IMG/VR virus record: IMGVR_UViG_3300030382_002979
Span: 1-40,495 of that record
Direction: 5' to 3' (one strand)
Length of the DNA: 40,495 nucleotides
From: a virus
Both the position numbers and the translations under genes were made by a program. Below the pieces are notes generated by a model. It had not been told where the DNA came from and did not search any database. It saw nothing but the letters and a program-made list of their open reading frames with translations. Below, piece after piece: positions 27,328-33,871 of this stretch; position 1 is the first letter of the stretch, and each line of letters begins with the position of its first letter.

Positions 27328-28220
27328 TAGACTGTTATTTTAAGTGGGGTTTCGTGGCAGATATTTTTGAACGGGCAGTAACCTGGCTTGCCTCCCCTAC
27401 CACAGTAGAAGTTAGCCTCTGATTTATGGCGTAGCAGGAACTCCTCGCCAGGGTCTTCTCCTTTCAAGGCCATCGCAAGATTATCCTTGAGCCGGTTGAT
27501 GTTCCATTTGAGGATAGAAGCATCGACAAGGCGGGTGCTTAAACCCCGCATTAGTTGGTCGCGGTTGATGCCGCCTATTATAGCACCATACTCCTCAACC
27601 CCCAAAGCAGCCGCATAAGTAGACAACTGAGAGATGTAGCCGAAGCCATCGGGGTCATAGTCGAAGACTGCTTTACCGTGCTTACGGTAACCATAGCCAC
27701 CCATAGTCTTGAAGTCTACGAGCATCTTCGGCTGGCGCTCGACCACGGCAACGGGCAAGTATTTTTTGGCCTCCTCCTCATCCTCTATCTCGATGAGCAT
27801 ATCGACATGCCCTTTGGAAGAGAATTTCTCATGTTCCTTTGGCCACCAGTCAGGTAGCTCCACAGGAACCTCGGTGCTTACTTTGAAACCTGTTGGTATT
27901 CCACTCTTTACGGCACAGTAAGATAGCTCGTGGAGTAGGTGGCCGACAGCAAAGGTTGCCCCAATCTCGTCGGGCATCTCGCCTGCCGATTCCCCGTTGA
28001 GGAAAAAGTAAGCGTGTCGCGCACAAGAAAGAAACGAGGACGGTCTAATCGTCCGTGCCTCATTGCGTTGTACGACCGAATTTTTAATTGATTCGGCGGC
28101 GGCGTTTACACCCGCCTCAACAAGCTCTGGGTTAATGTTCTTGACCGAGCGACCATGATTCCAGACTGCCGAGATGAATCGGCTCCAGTCGGGGTATTGT
28201 TCTACAGGTAATTTATTCAT
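27327..28220 (-). CDS. Cas4/AddB-like PD-(D/E)XK nuclease with Fe-S cysteines
   Basis: Probable DNA exonuclease in replication or recombination. Seen in order: Cys 66 in SFLSCARHAY, GHLLHE (His 94), GHVDML (Asp 140), LVDFKTM (Asp 169, Lys 171), YISQLSTYAAAL (Gln 198, Tyr 202), and a final trio Cys 273, 282 and 288. The order of one early and three late cysteines around a RecB-type nuclease core is the signature of Cas4, AddB and RecB-like iron-sulfur nucleases. The 297-aa length fits. No CRISPR locus is nearby, so a phage replication role is more likely. GGAGG precedes the ATG. Confidence 0.82.
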   Translation of the reverse strand: MNKLPVEQYPDWSRFISAVWNHGRSVKNINPELVEAGVNAAAESIKNSVVQRNEARTIRPSSFLSCARHAYFFLNGESAGEMPDEIGATFAVGHLLHELSYCAVKSGIPTGFKVSTEVPVELPDWWPKEHEKFSSKGHVDMLIEIEDEEEAKKYLPVAVVERQPKMLVDFKTMGGYGYRKHGKAVFDYDPDGFGYISQLSTYAAALGVEEYGAIIGGINRDQLMRGLSTRLVDASILKWNINRLKDNLAMALKGEDPGEEFLLRHKSEANFYCGRGGKPGYCPFKNICHETPLKITV

Positions 28221-28444
28221 TGTTCCTCCGAGGTAGTGAATTCACTGTGTATTTCAGACGGGATTGCGTCTACAGCAATGGCTTTGTCCGTGCCGCGCAT
28301 GAAGAGCATTGAACCGCCTTGCTTGAAGTTAGGTATCACAGAAACGAGATACCTAAGATTGATTAAACGCCCGTCTGTGTCCACACCGGAATCAAACAGG
28401 GCGAATTTTTCTGTGCCTATTTCAACTACAGAGATTTTTTTCAT
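28217..28444 (-). CDS. Small protein of unknown function
   Basis: Not recognised. It is 75 aa from ATG 28444, a compact alpha/beta protein (KKISVVEIGTEKFALFD, LVSVIPNF, MLFMRGTDKAIAVD). Its open frame continues upstream in phase through two tandem hairpin repeats to TTG/GTG codons at 28528/28525, but no Shine-Dalgarno site supports any of these starts. Its stop overlaps the nuclease ATG (ATGA). Confidence 0.5.
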   Translation of the reverse strand: MKKISVVEIGTEKFALFDSGVDTDGRLINLRYLVSVIPNFKQGGSMLFMRGTDKAIAVDAIPSEIHSEFTTSEEQ

Positions 28445-28453
28445 TGGTAGGTG

Positions 28454-28520
28454 CGGGGCGGTTAACGCCAGCCCCGTAAGGCGACTCGGCGGGGCGGTTA
28501 ACGCCAGCCCCGTAAGGCGA
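28454..28520 (-). repeat. Tandem 31-bp hairpin repeat, two copies
   Basis: Identical 31-bp units at 28454-28484 and 28490-28520 (36-bp period). Each contains CGGGGC and GCCCCG (28454-28459 with 28471-28476; 28490-28495 with 28507-28512) flanking a GTTAAC palindrome, so each can fold into a stem-loop. There is no T-run, so these are not standard terminators. The period is a multiple of three, so the repeat would read in frame if translation started upstream. Confidence 0.85.
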
Positions 28521-28531
28521 TACACCAAAGG

Positions 28532-28945
28532 CTAGTTCTTCATCGGGGTGAAGCGGAACTCGGCCCATTTGCCGAAGTCACCTTCTTCATGAAAAACTGT
28601 TATGTTTACACGTTCACCAACCAGGTCTCGAGGAGTCTTTTGTAGCGCCTCTTCTTGGTCTGGCCAAACCGCCTTCACCATCTTGGTGTAAACGGCACGT
28701 GAATTAAGGGGACGCTTGAAGTTAATAAAGGTAGACAGGTCTCCATCGAAAGTCGGGCAATCGAATTGGACAAGCAGTCTAGCCTCTACGCCCTTCTCTT
28801 TCTGGCGCTCGTGCGGCTCGAAAGCGCGCACATCCTTAATGGTGCAGTTAGGGTAGGAACCTTCAGGAGTCATGGCTTTCTTGCCCTCAAACTCTTCAGG
28901 TGTAATCGTAGCATTCAAGATGCTATCTGGGTCAAATTCATTCAT
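28532..28945 (-). CDS. Possible ssDNA-binding / DUF669-like protein
   Basis: A 137-aa protein: AMTPEGSYPNCTIKDVRAF, then GVEARLLVQFDCP, FINFKRPLNSRAVYTKMVKAV, DLVGERVNITVFHEEGDF and a final FRFTP strand. This layout (PEGxYP start, a strand describing a bound group, LVGxRVxVxV) resembles DUF669 and other OB-fold-like phage proteins next to nucleases and polymerases. A single-strand DNA-binding role is an inference from similarity and location. AGGAG precedes the ATG. Confidence 0.5.
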   Translation of the reverse strand: MNEFDPDSILNATITPEEFEGKKAMTPEGSYPNCTIKDVRAFEPHERQKEKGVEARLLVQFDCPTFDGDLSTFINFKRPLNSRAVYTKMVKAVWPDQEEALQKTPRDLVGERVNITVFHEEGDFGKWAEFRFTPMKN

Positions 28946-29162
28946 CTTCTTTATCTCCTAGTGGCTTAGGGCCACGGTCTAAGTTACGAAGTAATCCGAG
29001 CAAATCGAGATTGCCTTCTGATGCGAGCGGTTTTGCTCTTAGAAGTCTCTCTACTGCTCCGGCGAGGGCTTCTTTATCCCTCGGGGGTCGGTCGCTCATT
29101 TCTTCGAGCGCGTCTCTGACTCTACGGTCAATCAGTTTGCTAATGCTTTCCTTTTCAGTCAT
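28938..29162 (-). CDS. Small charged helical protein
   Basis: Not recognised; 74 aa, rich in Arg/Glu/Leu, with two amphipathic helices (ISKLIDRRVRDALEEM and LAGAVERLLRAK) and an acidic end. AAAGG precedes the ATG. It overlaps both neighbours by 8 bases. Possibly a partner of the polymerase or the putative ssDNA-binding protein, judged only from the operon. Confidence 0.5.
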   Translation of the reverse strand: MTEKESISKLIDRRVRDALEEMSDRPPRDKEALAGAVERLLRAKPLASEGNLDLLGLLRNLDRGPKPLGDKEDE

Positions 29163-29652
29163 GTACCTTTCTTATCCACCAAGATTGGAAACGGTCTGAC
29201 CCGTCCGTAATGTTAAGTGTTACGCCATAATCTTTTACGAACCTGTCTACTGCTTCAATGGTTTTAGGATACTTCTCGCTGTAATCGTGTCCGGCGAATA
29301 AGCCCCCAAGCGCTAGTTTACGCCACCAATCGCGTATTGTTTTACCGCCGTCTTGTCCGGTGTGGGCATACCCATCGATGTAGATGAAGTCAAAGAAGTT
29401 GTCGGGAAAAAGGGTAAGCGCCTCATCGAAAGTCGCACGGATAACCGTGCTTTGTCTTCCGAATACGCGCAATGTTTCCATAGCATCGAAGTATTCCTTC
29501 ATGTCATGGTGGTCTGCCCATCGGTCGATTGAGTACAGGCGGCGGCAGTCAGCCCCTCCGTCGAGAAGAACATTTGAGAAATCTCCTCGGGCTACCCCAA
29601 GTTCGACTCCTGTTGTCCACCCTAATTTTGCTAATTCGTTGCGTGATTTCAT
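29155..29652 (-). CDS. Class I SAM-dependent methyltransferase
   Basis: A 165-aa Rossmann-fold enzyme: motif I is GVELGVARGDFSNVL (15-29), the acidic end of strand 2 is SIDRWADH, motif IV-like is FDFIYIDGYAHTG (Asp 93), and ALGGLFAGHDY (115-125) follows. This resembles Methyltransf_24/TylF-like small-molecule methyltransferases rather than DNA methyltransferases, which would show DPPY/NPPF. Substrate unknown; it lies between polymerase and small replication genes. GGAG precedes the ATG, next to the polymerase stop. Confidence 0.75.
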   Translation of the reverse strand: MKSRNELAKLGWTTGVELGVARGDFSNVLLDGGADCRRLYSIDRWADHHDMKEYFDAMETLRVFGRQSTVIRATFDEALTLFPDNFFDFIYIDGYAHTGQDGGKTIRDWWRKLALGGLFAGHDYSEKYPKTIEAVDRFVKDYGVTLNITDGSDRFQSWWIRKVHD

Positions 29653-31314
29653 TTACACATCTCCCCAAGTATCTCCTTCGGTCGCGGATGCGGTGAATGT
29701 AATGTTAGAGAACTCAGTATAGGCATTGTTGGCCGCGTATTCCATCAATTCCTTTAATTTTTCGCCCTCACCTTGCCCCTGAATAAGTACCTCATCGTGA
29801 ACAGAAAGGATGGGTTCGAGTCCGGCCTCGGCAACGGCAACCAAGGAGTGCCTCATCAGCTCTGCGGCGGAACCCTGCACTATAACACTGATAGCAGAGC
29901 GTGTCTCCTCGTCGGCAAGGAAAGGGCGCGTCCTACCCGATACTGTTCGTGCTAATCCGTATGCTTCTGCCTCTCTCCACACGCCCTCCATCCATTCGTT
30001 TAAACGCGGCAGATTCCGTTTGTATTCCTCGAGGAATTTCTTGGCTTCGTCGTACGTCGACTTGAGTTCGATGGCTAGTCGCTTTGCTCCCATGCCGTTC
30101 AAGATGCCAAAGTTTACGGCCTTGGCTTTGAACCGCTCATCGGGTGTGATGCTCTCAAGGGTTTTCCCTAACATCTTTGCGGCTACCTCAGTATGTGGGT
30201 CTCCGCCGGAGTGGAAGGCTGACAGAAGTACCTCCTCTCCGGCGAAAGATGCGGCAACCCGTAACTCGACCTGTGAAAAATCACAGGCCGTGACCCCCGT
30301 TCTACCGGGGGAAGTCAGACACGAGCGGATACTTTTGCCCAAGGCTCCACGCTTAGGTATCTGCTGTAAGTTCGGGCCGGAGCAACTGAACCGTCCAGTT
30401 CGTGTAAGTGTCGTGTTGGTCTGTGGATACAGTAATCCATTCTGCGTCATTTTAGGCAACGGCTCTATGAAAGCGGACCGCAACTTGACTGCCTTGCGCC
30501 AGTCCAAAACGAGACTGACTAAGTTGTCCCCCTTGTCCGCCAGTTTCTGAAGGACAAGTTTAGACGTGCTTATATTACCCTTCGGCGTTCGTGGAAGATG
30601 TCGCCCCTCTTTGGTTAGCCAGTCGCCTACTTGTTTGGGTGAGTTACCATCACCACCAAAGCCAGCCGAGCGTAGGGCGTGTTCGGACATATCGATTAGG
30701 GTGTCTAAACGTTCCTTTACTTTGGACAACCGCTTTGGTAAAAGCCTAACCCCCCTTCTCTCCATCTCATACACCGCCTTATCTACACGGTAATCGAACT
30801 CACACGCATCCATCTGTAACACCTCGGACATCCGCCAGGTAATGAGGCAGTCATCTGCCAGGTATCTCTCCAAATCAGGTTCCGGTACGTCATAGATACG
30901 CCCCTTCTTCAGGAGGTCGGGTGTCTTAATCTTTGGCCACCCATACATTCGAGCGATGTGGTCCATGCTTTTACGCCCTGCCGTATTGTTGAAGTAGCAG
31001 GCAACCATTGTATCTTGCCAAGGAACTGTGGGCTTTAGCCTGAGTGCATGCAAGTCGAAGCGTAGGTTATGCCCAACCAACCGTAGTCCTTCGACGATGG
31101 GACGTAGCCCCCAGTCATCGAAGTCTTTGCGCGCTACTATCAGGCAGAACTGACTGCCGTAGGGCATCAGCCCTATGTATTTTGCCTCGTTTTTAGGTAT
31201 GTTTCCACGCACTTCTAGCCCGTCAGTTTCGGTGTCCATTACCCAACGCTTATCTGCGCCCTTGGTAAGTAAGGCTATCGAATCCTCTTTGTTTAAACGT
31301 AATACAGTAATCAC
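29653..31314 (-). CDS. DNA polymerase, family A, with 3'-5' exonuclease
   Basis: Replicative polymerase of 553 aa. Exonuclease: MDTETDG (Asp 27, Glu 29), GHNLRFDLHAL, YLADDCLITW. Polymerase: TGRFSCSGPNLQQIP, motif A CDFSQVELR (Asp 345), motif B RFKAKAVNFG (Arg 394, Lys 398, Phe 402) and motif C SVHDEVL (506-508). Phe 402 equals the E. coli Pol I Phe 762 position. The nearby residue equivalent to the conserved Tyr 766 is Asn 406 (FGILNG), which is unusual. There is no 5' nuclease domain. The GTG at 31314 overlaps the preceding stop (GTGA) with a G-rich site 7-8 bases upstream. An upstream in-frame start at 31356 is less likely. Confidence 0.93.
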   Translation of the reverse strand: MITVLRLNKEDSIALLTKGADKRWVMDTETDGLEVRGNIPKNEAKYIGLMPYGSQFCLIVARKDFDDWGLRPIVEGLRLVGHNLRFDLHALRLKPTVPWQDTMVACYFNNTAGRKSMDHIARMYGWPKIKTPDLLKKGRIYDVPEPDLERYLADDCLITWRMSEVLQMDACEFDYRVDKAVYEMERRGVRLLPKRLSKVKERLDTLIDMSEHALRSAGFGGDGNSPKQVGDWLTKEGRHLPRTPKGNISTSKLVLQKLADKGDNLVSLVLDWRKAVKLRSAFIEPLPKMTQNGLLYPQTNTTLTRTGRFSCSGPNLQQIPKRGALGKSIRSCLTSPGRTGVTACDFSQVELRVAASFAGEEVLLSAFHSGGDPHTEVAAKMLGKTLESITPDERFKAKAVNFGILNGMGAKRLAIELKSTYDEAKKFLEEYKRNLPRLNEWMEGVWREAEAYGLARTVSGRTRPFLADEETRSAISVIVQGSAAELMRHSLVAVAEAGLEPILSVHDEVLIQGQGEGEKLKELMEYAANNAYTEFSNITFTASATEGDTWGDV

Positions 31315-31772
31315 ATTATTACCCCCACAATTCGCGCCCAAGTCACGGGGACACACTCTTTCGTGGTTGGGTCGACAACGCCCTTATCTCTTAGCTCCCG
31401 CACAATGTCCAGGCTGGGAGAAATCTCACTGTCCTTGGTTTTTCCTGTGATTAGGAGAGCTTGAGTCATTATAGTTTTTGATTCTTCTTGTAAGAAGAAT
31501 TCCATCCTCGCTGGAGTGAAGCATCTGCCGTATACCCACCTATTCTCCCTAAGCAATAGGGCAATAACGGGGGGCTTGAAGTCGCCCCCACGTAGTTTTC
31601 TTCTGTAGAAGTCTTCCGCTGAAGGCTCTACTCCCCAAGGTTTGTTTTCCGTATTGAGGAACACATTCTTTAGTGCGTCTTTGGGGAATTTAACCCATAC
31701 GCCCCTGAGTCTTCCTGCTAGGGGGTAGGATGACGTTACGTGTAACCCTCTCTTCTTTGCGTACTCCGGCAA
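31311..31772 (-). CDS. Conserved-looking protein of unknown function
   Basis: Not recognised; 153 aa from TTG 31772. It is alpha/beta and basic, with WVKFPKDALKNVFLN, FKPPVIALLLRENRWVYGR and a C-terminal LDIVRELRDKGVVD helix. The start is odd: the frame remains coding-like up to the stop of the preceding small gene (31821) but contains no ATG or GTG. The only well-placed ATG (31813, preceded by AAGGA) is in another frame and meets a stop after 25 codons. An upstream -1 shift, a rare start codon or a sequence error could explain this. Its stop overlaps the polymerase GTG. Confidence 0.5.
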   Translation of the reverse strand: MPEYAKKRGLHVTSSYPLAGRLRGVWVKFPKDALKNVFLNTENKPWGVEPSAEDFYRRKLRGGDFKPPVIALLLRENRWVYGRCFTPARMEFFLQEESKTIMTQALLITGKTKDSEISPSLDIVRELRDKGVVDPTTKECVPVTWARIVGVIM

Positions 31773-31820
31773 GCAAAGTTTCGGTACGTTATCCGACTGG
31801 ACAACCGTTGCATTCTTCCT

Positions 31821-31904
31821 TCAGGTCGGCTTTAATTTGTTGATTATGCCCTTTAAACGCTCGTTGACCTTGGTCAAACGATTTATTTTCTTCTCGTCGC
31901 TCAT
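31821..31904 (-). CDS. Very small basic protein
   Basis: A 27-residue frame starting MSDEKKINRLTK, with a short amphipathic basic helix (VNERLKGIINKL). The ATG overlaps the helicase stop (ATGA), which is the pattern of most real starts in this operon. It may be a genuine micro-protein or a coupling leader for the next gene. Evidence is only the coupling and composition. Confidence 0.35.
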   Translation of the reverse strand: MSDEKKINRLTKVNERLKGIINKLKPT

Positions 31905-33016
31905 TGGGGTAGCCTCGCTTTTAATGTTATTGGAATGTGAACCCTTCGCCTTGCCCTTGTGAGCATAACGTAGAGTAAACGAATTGTTTCTGTGTCCTTT
32001 GCTTCTAGTCTTTTGATTGCTTGCCGAGACCACGGGAGCAGGTAGACATCATCGGCCTCAGCTCCCTTCGCGGCATGCCCTGTCGCTAAGACCAGCTCCT
32101 CATCTGCTTGGGCAACGTTAGGAACAACACCTGTCTGTGAAAGATTCCAGTTGCGGAATGCTTTTGCTACAGCACGGCGAGAGTAGCCTAAGACCAGTCC
32201 TTTAAACGGCCTGTTTGTGTGGTTCCATGTAAGGATATCCGTCACATGCTCCGCTTTAAAGGTACTCGATGGGCGCTTATAGTAGGAGCTAAGAACCCTA
32301 GAGGCCACCGAAGCTACGGGGTCTCCTACCCTATACCCCTTATTCATTACCTCCTTCTCGTCTGCACTTGCCCAAACAGGGGGTAAAGAGCCTCCGGTCA
32401 TGCCCTTTGAAGTGGCGAAGATAGATTGGCCAGGGTCTCCATAGGCTGTGGCCTCGCCCCCTTCTTTGAGTAAACCTAAACAAGCGCGGAGTTCTAACCA
32501 CGACATGTCTTGGGCTTCGTCGATTGCGATACGTTTAAACGTCGGCTTACCTTCAACCAACGGGCAACCCGCCTCTACCCAACGGGCAAGGGGTAATGTG
32601 TATTTCAGCAACCCTTTCGGGGTCTCATTCCACAGGTCGAATGGGGGGTCTCCCGCACTCCACGCATGGAGACTCTTTGCCATCCCATCCTGCCTTGATG
32701 GGGGGCAGTTCGACGGCGCGTCCATCTCGTACTGAACGAGAGCGGGGTCGAACAGGTGGTGAATCTTCCTCTGCCCGTATGAAACATTTACCGTTGAACC
32801 CAACATCTTTGTCCCCTTTGCGAATGAGGAAACATGGGGCCAAGATAAGGAGTATATCGTCCCTGCTGTAAGGTCGGGCGCTCTGCTCCGTACCACAGCG
32901 GCGGCATCGTTTGTGTAGGTCAGGACTGCCGAGTCCTTCTCCCAATTCTCCGCTACCTGAATGATGCGGCGTGTTTTTCCGGTTCCTGGGGGGCCGTCGA
33001 TTGTTATTAGAGTCAT
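31901..33016 (-). CDS. Compact UvrD/PcrA-like SF1 helicase
   Basis: A DNA helicase of 371 aa, about half the usual UvrD length, so the 1B/2B insertions appear reduced. Motifs: Walker A GPPGTGKT (8-15), motif II IDEAQDMSW, motif III GDPGQSIF, motif V ATGHAAKGAEADDVYL and motif VI YVMLTRARRRVHI. It is the only replicative-type helicase in the window, so it may unwind the fork or serve recombination. The ATG overlaps the stop of the sulfotransferase-like gene (ATGA) and there is no separate Shine-Dalgarno site. Confidence 0.88.
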   Translation of the reverse strand: MTLITIDGPPGTGKTRRIIQVAENWEKDSAVLTYTNDAAAVVRSRAPDLTAGTIYSLSWPHVSSFAKGTKMLGSTVNVSYGQRKIHHLFDPALVQYEMDAPSNCPPSRQDGMAKSLHAWSAGDPPFDLWNETPKGLLKYTLPLARWVEAGCPLVEGKPTFKRIAIDEAQDMSWLELRACLGLLKEGGEATAYGDPGQSIFATSKGMTGGSLPPVWASADEKEVMNKGYRVGDPVASVASRVLSSYYKRPSSTFKAEHVTDILTWNHTNRPFKGLVLGYSRRAVAKAFRNWNLSQTGVVPNVAQADEELVLATGHAAKGAEADDVYLLPWSRQAIKRLEAKDTETIRLLYVMLTRARRRVHIPITLKARLPQ

Positions 33017-33579
33017 TTGGCATTAACATATTTCTTATGGTTTATTGTAACGTCGAGTCCATTAAGTAACTCGAAGCGTGAGTAGTCGAATTTGAGTTTC
33101 GGGGTCAGCCAGCGTTGTAAGTCTTGCACTACTCCGGCGTGATTTAAACGGTCGTAATCAACACACTTTACATTGGGGTATCCCCTCAGTTTTTCGTGCA
33201 GGTTCTGGAGCGCATCCAGTTCTTTAGTGCAAGGGTCTCCGAAGAGACGCTCACAAGATACGGCCACCTCATCGTAGTTCCTTTCTATGAGCGCAAACTT
33301 TGCGTTAGGAAACAAGTTCTCTAGCTCGCTAAACCACCAACCGTTAACCGAGTCGGCTGACCCGTAGTAATTCCTTTTTGGTGTGGTGTCGTCATACCAA
33401 CCATTCCAAGGGATAAAGGCATCCGATTTGTGTAGTATGGAATGGAGTTGTTTCGCCCCCGATTTAGCGCAGAGCCTGGACGGGTCGTGTAAACAAATCG
33501 AATCTCTCGTGGTGAACCAATTCGATAACCAAGCGGTGCGCGAACGAGGCAAGCCTAGAATGAAAAAGTATTCAGGCAT
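33013..33579 (-). CDS. Sulfotransferase-like protein
   Basis: A 188-aa protein with the PAPS-binding pattern of sulfotransferases: an N-terminal ILGLPRSRTAWLSNWF (P-loop-like PRSxTxWL, residues 11-18) and a later FALIERNYDEVAVSCERLF (Arg 100, Ser 108), corresponding to the 3'-phosphate-binding strand and helix. It is shorter than cellular enzymes (about 250-300 aa), so it may be a minimal version or have a different acceptor. It is placed between primase and helicase, a surprising context. It overlaps both neighbours and has no Shine-Dalgarno site. Alternatives: a P-loop kinase-like protein. Confidence 0.7.
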   Translation of the reverse strand: MPEYFFILGLPRSRTAWLSNWFTTRDSICLHDPSRLCAKSGAKQLHSILHKSDAFIPWNGWYDDTTPKRNYYGSADSVNGWWFSELENLFPNAKFALIERNYDEVAVSCERLFGDPCTKELDALQNLHEKLRGYPNVKCVDYDRLNHAGVVQDLQRWLTPKLKFDYSRFELLNGLDVTINHKKYVNAK

Positions 33580-33871
33580 CGTCAGACCATTCTACCGTGA
33601 CCGGTATCTGTGCTAAGTCCTTAACCACATTGGCCCAACCCTCGTGTTCAGGGAAGAAAATGCCGTCGGCTTCTTGCATCTTATCTGATATCGCGGACGC
33701 TGTAGCGTATGATAAAAATCTGGTGAGTGCCATTTCAGTCAGTTGCGCCTCGAAGTTGTAGCCATGTTCTGTATTGTAACCACAATAGCGATTACACTTG
33801 GCCTCGTCCACATATTTTTCAAATCTGTCGGGAACTTCTATCGTAATGGTGGGTTTAAATTTCAGCTTCAT
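33572..33871 (-). CDS. Small protein of unknown function
   Basis: Not recognised; 99 aa. It starts MKLKFKPTITIEVPDRFEKY (a beta strand then a helix), contains two cysteines close together (CNRYCGY), and ends with an acidic VTVEWSDDA. AAGGAG precedes the ATG, which lies inside the end of the primase gene. Probably an operon partner of the primase. Confidence 0.5.
   Translation of the reverse strand: MKLKFKPTITIEVPDRFEKYVDEAKCNRYCGYNTEHGYNFEAQLTEMALTRFLSYATASAISDKMQEADGIFFPEHEGWANVVKDLAQIPVTVEWSDDA

Noticed and set aside
28445-28528. Translation of the tandem hairpin repeats as an N-terminal extension
   Set aside because: Only TTG/GTG starts without an SD site are available; it is possible but not supported.
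31775-31813. Canonical -1 slippery heptamer near the doubtful start
   Set aside because: The sequence around CGAAACTTT does not fit X XXY YYZ in the reading frame of the ATG at 31813.
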